From positions 1 to 9,771 of the forward strand of contig CACYDL010000007.1 in the NCBI GenBank assembly GCA_902773195.1: a DNA stretch of 9,771 nucleotides. Direction: 5' to 3'. The position numbers and the translations under genes were made by a program. The DNA is from an uncultured Lachnospiraceae bacterium (GTDB taxonomy: Bacteria > Bacillota_A > Clostridia > Lachnospirales > Lachnospiraceae). Under the pieces are notes generated by a model, which was given only the letters and a program-made list of their open reading frames with translations, was not told the DNA's origin and searched no databases. Shown piece by piece: positions 1 through 6,364 of the stretch. Every line of letters starts with the position of its first letter. Positions within the stretch are counted from its first letter, which is position 1.

Positions 1-20
1 AAGAGGGCGGAAAATCGCCC
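1..20 (-). terminator. Candidate intrinsic terminator at the window edge
   Basis: GGGCG at 5-9 pairs with CGCCC at 16-20 around a six-base A/T-rich loop. On the minus strand the stem is followed by TCTT before the window ends, so the tail cannot be judged. It lies about 50 bases beyond the last minus-strand stop (73-75) and could end the operon. Bases 21-72 show nothing else. Confidence 0.4.
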
Positions 21-72
21 CCATCCTGCATTCTCCGCGCACCTCGTCAGTTCATTACGATCCCTGTATTGA

Positions 73-371
73 TTATTTACCTATATTCCACGTAGTCACT
101 ATTTTGTACAATTTGTTAAGCCGCTCCTGCTCCTCTTTTGGAAGCGAGGTATCAATTGCTCTCAGGTTCTCCAGGAAGGACTGCTTGCCAAACTGAATGC
201 TTCATCTCCCTGATAGGCGGCGTCTCGAAAGAGGCGCTGCCTTTTTACGCTCTGCCCTGTTTGCTTTTCCCGGATATGGACTGCCTGCTCCTCCGGTTCG
301 ACATCCACACAGGTCAAAACACCATCCGAATCATGCGTCTCCCGGCGAAGCCGGCATCCAGATGATATCAC
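73..371 (-). pseudogene. Possible frameshifted small gene after the peptidase
   Basis: Two minus-strand frames abut in this stretch. The first starts with a GTG at 371 that overlaps the peptidase stop (GTGA) and stays open to a stop at 162-164, containing EPEEQAVHIREKQTGQ and LFRDAAYQGDEAF. The second is open from 201 to a TAA at 73-75 and ends with KQSFLENLRAIDTSLPKEEQ, then ERLNKLYKIVTTWNIGK. The second has a plausible amphipathic, Lys/Glu-rich protein style but no start codon, and a TGA closes it upstream at 202-204. The frames overlap between 162 and 201, where a single missing base would join them into a protein of about 100 residues. The end of the second frame is A+T-richer than its surroundings. 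I do not recognise the family. It may also be the tail of a decayed gene, or non-coding. Confidence 0.28.
342..354 (-). other. Small hairpin just after the peptidase stop
   Basis: CCGGC at 342-346 pairs with GCCGG at 350-354 around a GAA (minus strand TTC) triloop, 13 bases past the peptidase stop. No T-tract follows, so termination here is doubtful. Confidence 0.3.
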
Positions 372-2773
372 GCAGATCCCGGCTCTTTCTTTGTACGGAA
401 ATGATACCCCGCGGGAGGCTCCGCTTCCAGCAGATTCCTCACAAAGAAGTCGAGCTTCCTGCGGATGAAATACGGATCCTTCGGCACGTTGTGGTCCGCC
501 CTCGGCAGTATGAGGAGGTCGAAATCTTTGTCCGCCCGGATCAGGGCGTCCGAAAGTCTCAGCGTCTGGGAGCAGGGCACGTTGCAGTCCATCGCCCCGT
601 GCACGAGCAGCAGCCTGCCCTCCAGTCTGTCGGCCAGGGCCGTGTTGTCCCCGAGCCGGTAGAGCTCCTCTCTGTAAGGGCCGTAGTAGCGCTCGGTCCA
701 GGTGCTGTCATACATCCTCTGGTCGTGATTACCTGCGGAGGCGACGGCGGCCCGGTAGGCGCCTGGGTACTCCAGCATCGCCCGCACGGCGGCGCAGGCG
801 CCTCCGGAATTTCCCCAGATGCCGGCCCGCGTGAAATCGAGGAAGGGGAATTTTCTCTTCAGCTCACCGCGGACGCCGATATGATCCCGGATGCCGGCGC
901 AGGCGTGGAGGTTCTCGAAGCAGGCGGCGTGAAACGCCATGCCCCGCCCCGGGGTCCCCCGCCCGTCCAGGATGAAGCCGGCGAAACCGGCCTGGGCAAA
1001 GGACTCAAGTCCTCCCATCATCTCGCGCCCCTCGAGTCCCTTCCAGGTGAAGGCCCGGGGGACGTTCGTGCACTGCACTCCTCCGTAGGCGTAATCGATC
1101 ACGGGATACGTCCTGTCCGGGTCGAATGCCGCCGGCCGCACGAGAATCCCGTACAGAAGGGTCTTTCCGTCCTCCGCCGTGACGGTGAACCGCTCCGGCA
1201 TCACGTAGCCCTTCCCGAGAAGCTCCGTCACGTCGGCGCGCTCCAGCTCCGCGGTCTTTGTCCCGTCGGTCCTTCGGATCAGCGTGACCGGGGGAAGATC
1301 GACCCTCGACCAGGTGTCCGTAAAATACCGGCCTCCCGCCATGGAGACGGCGTGCTCCCCGTCCTCCGGGGTCAGAAGCTCAAACCGCTCTCCATCGAAG
1401 GAGGACCGGCAGAGGGCGTGGTAACAGGGATCGCTGAAGGAGGAGATATCGTTCGCCATATAGTAGAGCCAGCCGTTCTCCTCGTCGACGTACAGGAAAA
1501 TGCCGGCGATGACCTCCCGGGGCGTGACCGGATTGAGGCACTCCCCCGTCGCGGCGTCGTAACGGAACACTCTCGCCCTGCCCTCCCTCTCCGACTGCCA
1601 CAGCACCGTCCTGCCGTCCGAGGTGAGGTAATTGCTGTACATATACGGGCCGAATCCGCTGTAGGCGCCGTAGGTCATCAGGTTGAGAAAGAGATCCGTG
1701 TGCTCGTGGATCACCTTCCTCACCGCTCCCGTCCTGCCGTCTCCGACGAAAAACCAGCCGTCCTTGTCGTATCTCCCGGTCACGGTGAGATAGAAGGCGG
1801 AATCATCCGGGAGCCAGGAGGCGATCCGGAATCTTCGGTTCAGCACATACCGGTTTACCGGCACCGGCGGAAGGTCAAGGGGAATCATCTTACCGGAGGA
1901 CACGTCGAAGAGAAATAAGACGGCCACAGGCGTCCTCTCGTCCCCGGGAAAAGAGCACCGGTAGGTAATGAGCTCCGGCCGGATGCTGTCCGTGCCGGAA
2001 TCGGAGCGGACGCCCGCTGCGCCGGGCTCCGGTTGAATGTCCGCTGTGCCGGGCTCCGGTTGAATGTCCGCTGTCCCGGACTCCGGACGGTTTTTCTCCT
2101 CTTCCACCCTGTCGAAGGACCGGATCAGGTGAAGTTCCTTCACGCCCCTCATATCCAGCCGGTAGGTGAGAAACGCGGTAGAGCCGTGATTCCACAGGAC
2201 GCCGCACTCCGGCAGAATCCCGGCCCGGCGGTCCCGGACCGTGTTGATCTGCTCCGCCTCGCCGGCGTAGGCGTAATCCGGCGTCCCGTCGAAGGTCAGG
2301 CGCCGGACGGAGCCGTCCTCCAGGCGGCGCAGCCAGAGATCGCTGCCGCGGACGAAAGCCTCCATCGTTCCGTCCGGCGAAACCGCGGAGGTCTGCTGCC
2401 GATGGGGGCCAAGCCTTCGGAGCGTCTCCGTCGCAGGGTCGTACCCGTAGTCCTCTCCGCCCGCCGTGAAGCGGAACCCGTCCTCCGCGGGCGTCCCCTC
2501 CCGGAAGGGAAGATACCGGCAGCCGAGCTTTTCCGAAAGCACGTCCGCGTCAAAAAGAGACCTCGCAAAGCCGTCAGAGGCCCTGACGCTCAGGAAGTCG
2601 GTCCGGACGGCCCCGTCCGCCGTTCTCGATTGTCTGGAATAGATGAAGGACTCCTCGTCCGTCCACACCGGCGAAGGTTCGCCGTTCAGGACCGCGTCCT
2701 CCGTATTCCACGGCATGAGGGCCTCCGCCCTTCTGTAGACCTCGGCGGAGAGAGCGTTCCGTTCCTCCGGCAT
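368..2773 (-). CDS. S9-family serine peptidase, DPP IV / prolyl oligopeptidase type
   Basis: This is an 801-residue two-domain peptidase: an N-terminal beta-propeller like DPP IV (about residues 30-520) and a C-terminal alpha/beta hydrolase (about 530-785). Such enzymes remove dipeptides or cleave short proline-containing peptides. The catalytic Ser656 is in GIWGNSGGAC, Asp729 in LLLVHGAMDCNVP and His761 in LPRADHNVP; DYAYGGVQ (560-567) and LDGRGTPGRG (602-611) match the oxyanion-side and DGRG motifs of S9 enzymes. The nucleophile elbow GNSGG differs from the common GWSYGG. No signal peptide is seen, so it is probably cytoplasmic. The propeller contains a Pro/Glu/Gly repeat insert at about 229-266. 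The classical Glu-Glu pair that anchors the substrate N-terminus in DPP IV is not obvious; GEAEQ at 171-175 could be the equivalent region. GGAGGGG supports the ATG at 2773. Substrate is unknown. Confidence 0.92.
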   Translation of the reverse strand: MPEERNALSAEVYRRAEALMPWNTEDAVLNGEPSPVWTDEESFIYSRQSRTADGAVRTDFLSVRASDGFARSLFDADVLSEKLGCRYLPFREGTPAEDGFRFTAGGEDYGYDPATETLRRLGPHRQQTSAVSPDGTMEAFVRGSDLWLRRLEDGSVRRLTFDGTPDYAYAGEAEQINTVRDRRAGILPECGVLWNHGSTAFLTYRLDMRGVKELHLIRSFDRVEEEKNRPESGTADIQPEPGTADIQPEPGAAGVRSDSGTDSIRPELITYRCSFPGDERTPVAVLFLFDVSSGKMIPLDLPPVPVNRYVLNRRFRIASWLPDDSAFYLTVTGRYDKDGWFFVGDGRTGAVRKVIHEHTDLFLNLMTYGAYSGFGPYMYSNYLTSDGRTVLWQSEREGRARVFRYDAATGECLNPVTPREVIAGIFLYVDEENGWLYYMANDISSFSDPCYHALCRSSFDGERFELLTPEDGEHAVSMAGGRYFTDTWSRVDLPPVTLIRRTDGTKTAELERADVTELLGKGYVMPERFTVTAEDGKTLLYGILVRPAAFDPDRTYPVIDYAYGGVQCTNVPRAFTWKGLEGREMMGGLESFAQAGFAGFILDGRGTPGRGMAFHAACFENLHACAGIRDHIGVRGELKRKFPFLDFTRAGIWGNSGGACAAVRAMLEYPGAYRAAVASAGNHDQRMYDSTWTERYYGPYREELYRLGDNTALADRLEGRLLLVHGAMDCNVPCSQTLRLSDALIRADKDFDLLILPRADHNVPKDPYFIRRKLDFFVRNLLEAEPPAGYHFRTKKEPGSA
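1996..2086 (-). repeat. In-frame 27-bp tandem repeat in the peptidase gene
   Basis: Near-identical 27-bp units start at 2023 and 2050 on the plus strand, with a partial unit at 2077 and a diverged unit at 1996. They encode the nine-residue block PEPGTADIQ and variants (PEPGAAGVR). The insert separates propeller strands ending near ELHLIRSFDRVEEE and beginning near ELITYRCSF, so it is probably an exposed loop. The unit length keeps the frame. Confidence 0.88.
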
Positions 2774-2824
2774 AATGATCCCCTCCTTCTTCCGGGTTAC
2801 GTCCCCCGGAACGCCCCTGCCGTT

Positions 2825-3916
2825 TCAGCGGATGGCGGCGCACAGTCTTTCGGTCAGCCTGTCCCAGCGGACGAGCTTCTTCAGGAGCTCGATCACGACG
2901 GAGACCAGGAAGGAAACAAGGACGAGAACCCCCGTATCCAGGGCAAAGTGGCCGAAGGAATAGGTGAAGTCGGTGAAATAGATCATCCTGATAAACAGGT
3001 GTACCAGAAACATGTTCATCGAGTGTCTGCCGAGGACGATCAGGACCTTGCGGAGTCCGGGGATCCGCACGACAAATTCGGCCAGGAACAGGATCACCAG
3101 CACGGGAATCACGCCCCACATGATCTCCCAGTGCATCTTGTAGGACAGGCTCTTGTAGACCTTGTAGGACAGGGCGAGCAGAAGGATCTCCACGGCCAGC
3201 CTGATCAGACGTTCCCGGCGGCCGCCGGCGAAAATGCGCTCAAACAGGCGGTATTTCGCGAAGATCATCCCGAGCATCAGCACGAAGATAAACGAATAGG
3301 GCGCGTTCCCCCCGAGATAGGCGCCCCCTCCGGCGGCGTCCGCGATGACCCTGGGGAAGGCGACGACGAGGGCGAGGAGGACGAAGATCCGGTCCTCGTT
3401 CCTCATGATCACCGGGATGAGGACGATGAACACCGCCGCGGCGGACATGTACCACCAGGCGCCGTTCATGCAGGGCGTCCCGAAAAGAGTCGACAGGCCG
3501 AAGAAGTCGATGATCAGGTTCACGGCGGTCCCCGACGGCGTTGAACTTATGTAAACCGACGGAAATCTCCCGTCCATGAGCCGGCAGAACACCGCGCTGA
3601 GGATCCAGACAAACCAGTAGCCCGAAAAGGTGCGGACGTACCTGAGGAGAACCCAGCGGTTGTCCGAAAGCCCTTTCTTCCCCCGGTAGCTGAGATAGAG
3701 GCCGTATCCGGTGATGAAGGCGAAGATGGAGACGCAGATCTTGCACATCTCGGCCATGCTCATCACCTGGTCCATACGGAATGGCGCGAACGAGAGATGG
3801 TCCAGATATTTCTCGAAGAGACCCGAGTGCCTGAAGCTGTGATGAAACAGCATCATGACCACCGCGATTCCCTTCACGGCCTGGGAACTTTCTTTGTCAA
3901 AGCATCGGCTTTCCAT
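2825..3916 (-). CDS. Integral membrane acyltransferase, acyltransferase-3 family
   Basis: Proteins of this family (Acyl_transf_3, the OafA/NodX type) transfer acetyl or other acyl groups to cell-surface carbohydrates or lipids across the cytoplasmic membrane. The 363-residue product has about nine to ten hydrophobic segments. N-terminal AVKGIAVVMMLFHHSF places the conserved His pair at 25-26 in the first membrane segment. Further family-like parts are IFAFITGYGLYL (64-75), NGAWWYMSAA (151-160), YSFIFVLMLGMIFAKY (207-222) and LGRHSMNMFLVHLFIR (295-310), where the late His306 is typical. The start overlaps hydE by 20 bp and suggests translational coupling; the peptidase starts 51 bp downstream. 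The acceptor cannot be inferred, and no polysaccharide genes are nearby. The link to hydrogenase maturation may be only positional. Confidence 0.9.
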   Translation of the reverse strand: MESRCFDKESSQAVKGIAVVMMLFHHSFRHSGLFEKYLDHLSFAPFRMDQVMSMAEMCKICVSIFAFITGYGLYLSYRGKKGLSDNRWVLLRYVRTFSGYWFVWILSAVFCRLMDGRFPSVYISSTPSGTAVNLIIDFFGLSTLFGTPCMNGAWWYMSAAAVFIVLIPVIMRNEDRIFVLLALVVAFPRVIADAAGGGAYLGGNAPYSFIFVLMLGMIFAKYRLFERIFAGGRRERLIRLAVEILLLALSYKVYKSLSYKMHWEIMWGVIPVLVILFLAEFVVRIPGLRKVLIVLGRHSMNMFLVHLFIRMIYFTDFTYSFGHFALDTGVLVLVSFLVSVVIELLKKLVRWDRLTERLCAAIR

Positions 3917-5042
3917 GTTTCCCCCTCCCGGCGGCTGCGCACAAGTTGACATAATCTTCGCCGCCGTTCCTGTATTCTTCATCCCCGGCAAGGGGCGTTT
4001 TCCTGACGTCTCCGACGTCCGTCACCACCCGGTATCCCGCCGAGGCGGCCCTCGCCTCGAGACAGCTTCGGCACTGGGCGGACTCGTCGCCCGTACAGAT
4101 CTTGTTGTCGTAGAGCTCGTAGAGCTTCCTGGTTCCCGTCGGCGAAAGATTCGGCATCACGACGTTGCATCCCGCCTTCAGCCCCATCTCCCGTCCCAGC
4201 GGATGAATGGTGCCGAGGGCGGTGGTCGCCGGAATCAGCGCCCAGGGAAACATGAGCCGGGTGATCGCCAGCAGGCGGAGCGTCTGACCGAGGCTCCCGT
4301 TGGGGAAGTCCCTGAAGGGCGTCTGGCTGTGGGTCATGAAGGGACCGATCCCGATCATGTCGGGCTTCAGCTCCTGCATGAAACGGAAGTCGCTGACCAG
4401 GTTTTCCGGCGTCTGGTAAGGCGTGCCCACCATGAAGCCGGCCCCGACCTGGAACCCGATGTCCCTGAGGTCATACAGGCATCTCTTCCTGTTTTCCGGG
4501 CTCATCGAAGAGGGATGAAGCTTTCCGTAGTGGACGTTGTCCGCGGTCTCGTGGCGCAGAAGATAGCGCCTCGCTCCCGCGTCGAAATACGCCTGATAGC
4601 TGGCGCGCGGCTTCTCCCCGATGGACAGGGTGACGGCGCAGTCGGGATACCGTTCCCGGATCGCCGAGACGATTTCGCAGATCCTGTCGTCGGAGAAGAA
4701 GGGATCCTCGCCGCTCTGGAGCACAAAGGTGCGGTATCCCAGCGTGTATCCTTCGTCCGCGCACGCCAGGATCTCCTCCTTTGTGAGGCGGTAACGCTCC
4801 GCGGAGACATTTCCCCTGCGGATCCCGCAGTACAGGCAGTCGTTCCTGCAGTAATTCGAAAACTCGATCAGCCCGCGGACGTATACCTTGTCTCCGTAAT
4901 AGCGGCGCCGCGCCGCGTCGGCGAGGGAAAAGAGAAGTTCGTCGAATTCATCCGTGACCGTGAGCGCCGACAGCTCGCGGTCCGGGAGATCCCGGTCGCG
5001 GGCGAGACGGGCAATCGATTCTTCCGTCAGTATTTTTTCCAT
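3897..5042 (-). CDS. hydE: [FeFe]-hydrogenase H-cluster radical-SAM maturase HydE
   Basis: HydE is a radical S-adenosylmethionine enzyme that converts the HydG-made Fe(CO)2(CN)Cys unit on the way to the diiron subcluster of [FeFe] hydrogenase. The 381-residue product shows the radical-SAM CX3CX2C motif at Cys65, Cys69 and Cys72 (CRNDCLYCGIRRGN). HydE-typical blocks follow: VLQSGEDP (107-114), LRHETA (162-167), MVGTPYQT (204-211), MIGIGPFMTHSQTP (229-242) and IPATTALGTI (270-279). The accessory-cluster motif C-x7-C-x2-C is present at Cys316, Cys324 and Cys327 as in classical HydE, which argues against PylB or BioB. It is about 30 residues longer than the roughly 350-residue relatives I recall; the extra C-terminal part is Gly/Lys-rich and holds Cys368. 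The 3' end overlaps the next gene by 20 bp. Its position directly after hypE is unusual, as hydF, hydG and hydA are not seen here. Confidence 0.92.
   Translation of the reverse strand: MEKILTEESIARLARDRDLPDRELSALTVTDEFDELLFSLADAARRRYYGDKVYVRGLIEFSNYCRNDCLYCGIRRGNVSAERYRLTKEEILACADEGYTLGYRTFVLQSGEDPFFSDDRICEIVSAIRERYPDCAVTLSIGEKPRASYQAYFDAGARRYLLRHETADNVHYGKLHPSSMSPENRKRCLYDLRDIGFQVGAGFMVGTPYQTPENLVSDFRFMQELKPDMIGIGPFMTHSQTPFRDFPNGSLGQTLRLLAITRLMFPWALIPATTALGTIHPLGREMGLKAGCNVVMPNLSPTGTRKLYELYDNKICTGDESAQCRSCLEARAASAGYRVVTDVGDVRKTPLAGDEEYRNGGEDYVNLCAAAGRGKHGKPML
3921..3928 (-). promoter_or_regulatory. Ribosome-binding site inside hydE setting the acyltransferase start
   Basis: The minus strand reads GGGAGGGGGAAACATG, placing a strong purine-rich site four to five bases before the ATG at 3916 and inside the last codons of hydE. 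This supports the internal start over the ATG at 3991, which would lie well inside hydE and encode a non-membrane leader copied from another frame. Confidence 0.7.
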
Positions 5043-5056
5043 CAGATCAGACGCAT

Positions 5057-5064
5057 CCTCCTCC
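5057..5064 (-). promoter_or_regulatory. Ribosome-binding site for hydE, long spacer
   Basis: GGAGGAGG is a strong Shine-Dalgarno sequence but lies 14 bases from the hydE ATG at 5042, longer than usual. The spacer contains an out-of-frame ATG directly after the site, which would read MRLI and stop in a TGATG overlap with the hydE start. No other in-frame ATG, GTG or TTG lies between the site and 5042. Confidence 0.55.
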
Positions 5065-5069
5065 GGTTC

Positions 5070-6074
5070 TCAGCAGATCCGGGGCAGCAGCTCACCGCCC
5101 GGCTGGGGCAGAAGCGTCTGGGTCCCGATCTCCGTCGTCAGAATGACCTTGCCGGCGTTTTCCGCCGTGATTTCCCCGATTACGGCCGCCCTGCCGCCGT
5201 AGGGAGTGCCGTGAAGCGCCTCCACCAGCGCGCCGGCGTGCTCCTTCGGCGCGACGACCACCATCGTCCCTTCATTGGCGAGATAGAGCGGATCCAGTCC
5301 CAGCATGCCGCAGACACCGCTCACCGCGCCGTCCACCGGCACCGCGGTCTGATCGACGCGCACGCCGACGCCGCTCTGGCCGGCGATCTCATAGAGAACC
5401 GTTCCCACGCCGCCCCTGGTCGCGTCGCGTATCACGTGAATGTCCTTCGTGCGCTCCAGCATCGCGCTGACGGCGCCCCACAGCGGCGCGCAGTCGCTCT
5501 TCACGTCGGCCTCGATCCCCAGGTCCTCGCGGGCCAGCAGGATCGTGCAGCCGTGACGTCCCACGTCTCCGGTAACGATCACGGCGTCTCCCGGACGGGC
5601 GAGCGTGCCGGAGAGGGTGACGCCCTCCTCGACGACGCCGATTCCGGCCGTTGTGATGAACACGTGATCCGCCTGGCCCCGGCCGGCGACCTTGGTGTCG
5701 CCCGCGACGATGCGCACGCCGGCCTCGGCGGCCGTGCGCTCCATGGCGGCCGCGATCTCCTCAAGCTCGTCCGTCGGGAAGCCTTCCTCGATAATGAACG
5801 AGCAGGTCAGGTAGAGGGGCCTGGCGCCCATGCAGGCGAGGTCGTTCACGGTGCCGCAGATGCTGAGCTTGCCGATATTGCCGCCGGGGAAACGGTAGGG
5901 CGACACGATGAATCCGTCTGTGGTCATCGCGAGCTTTCCCGGCCCGACCTCCAGCACCGCCGCGTCGTCGGCGGTAAACTCCGGATTGTCAAAATGTCTG
6001 CGGAAAATGCTCCCGATCAGTTCCGATGTCTGTTTTCCTCCCGCGCCGTGCGCGAGCGTCACTGTCTTCTCCAT
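5070..6074 (-). CDS. hypE: Hydrogenase maturation protein HypE (carbamoyl dehydratase)
   Basis: HypE belongs to the PurM-like ATPase family. It accepts a carbamoyl group from HypF on its C-terminal Cys, dehydrates it with ATP to a thiocyanate, and passes the cyanide to Fe on HypC-HypD. The 334-residue product has normal length and ends LLPRIC, so the essential terminal Cys (Cys334) is intact. Other family marks are AHGAGGKQTSELI (8-20), DDAAVLEVG (36-44), TTDGFIVSP (51-59), GTVNDLACMGA (74-84), VAGDTKVAGRG (123-132), TRGGVGTVL (219-227) and LANEGTMV (265-272). I chose the ATG at 6074: AGAGGA lies five to six bases upstream, and homology begins at MEKTVTLAHGAGG. A start 11 codons earlier would add a basic peptide without support. 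A 27-bp gap separates it from hydE. Confidence 0.97.
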   Translation of the reverse strand: MEKTVTLAHGAGGKQTSELIGSIFRRHFDNPEFTADDAAVLEVGPGKLAMTTDGFIVSPYRFPGGNIGKLSICGTVNDLACMGARPLYLTCSFIIEEGFPTDELEEIAAAMERTAAEAGVRIVAGDTKVAGRGQADHVFITTAGIGVVEEGVTLSGTLARPGDAVIVTGDVGRHGCTILLAREDLGIEADVKSDCAPLWGAVSAMLERTKDIHVIRDATRGGVGTVLYEIAGQSGVGVRVDQTAVPVDGAVSGVCGMLGLDPLYLANEGTMVVVAPKEHAGALVEALHGTPYGGRAAVIGEITAENAGKVILTTEIGTQTLLPQPGGELLPRIC

Positions 6075-6156
6075 ATCTGTCCTCTTCCTGCGTCCGGCCG
6101 CCGGCATTCCGGGCCGGGCTGTCCTTCCCGGTTAATCCGTTTCGTAGTGATGATGT

Positions 6157-6364
6157 TCTCCGGGCGATCCGTTCAGATCCCCCTCTGTTTTCTCCGCGGG
6201 ATCCGGTCGTCATCCGCCCGCTGTCTTTCTCCGCGGGACCCGGCCATCATCCGCCGCTGTCTTTCTCCGCGGGACCCGGCCATCTTCCGCCCGCTGTCCT
6301 TCTCCGCGGGACCCGGTCATCTTCCGCCCGCTGTCCTTCTCCGCGGGATCCGGTCAGATCCCGC
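6157..6364 (-). repeat. 34-37-bp tandem repeat array between hypD and hypE
   Basis: The plus-strand core tctccgcggga(c/t)ccgg begins at 6191, 6228, 6264, 6301 and 6338, giving periods of 37, 36, 37 and 37. A more diverged 34-bp unit precedes at 6157-6190. The unit at 6338 runs into the 3' end of hypD, and hypD's last codons resemble the repeat, so the array looks as if it grew from the hypD terminus. Most units keep a pairing of GCGGG with CCCGC plus inner CGG with CCG around an AU-richer loop of about seven bases. The unit starting at 6228 lacks one C, which shortens its stem. Periods are mostly not multiples of three, so the array is not a coding repeat. Confidence 0.88.
6343..6364 (-). other. 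Perfect hairpin across the hypD stop codon
   Basis: GCGGGAT at 6343-6349 is perfectly complementary to ATCCCGC at 6358-6364, with an eight-base loop that contains the hypD TGA stop (6354-6356). It is the strongest member of the family of stems formed by the array units. No T-tract follows, so it is not a standard terminator. A role in mRNA 3'-end protection or in uncoupling hypD from hypE translation is possible but unproven. Confidence 0.6.

Noticed and set aside
342..354. Hairpin after the peptidase stop as an intrinsic terminator
   Set aside because: The stem is only 5 bp and no T-run follows on the minus strand.
197..1918. A 573-codon plus-strand frame and, further on, a 503-codon frame at 2033-3544
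   Set aside because: Both are antisense to the peptidase and acyltransferase genes, which have catalytic motifs or membrane segments. They are composition artefacts.
368..2773. The peptidase as the hydrogenase-specific endopeptidase (HycI/HybD type)
   Set aside because: Maturation endopeptidases are small metal-binding proteins of about 150-180 residues. This is an 801-residue Ser-Asp-His enzyme of the S9 type.
6157..6364. CRISPR-like array
   Set aside because: Units are contiguous repeats with no unique spacers of regular size, no cas genes are present, and divergence is spread through the whole unit.
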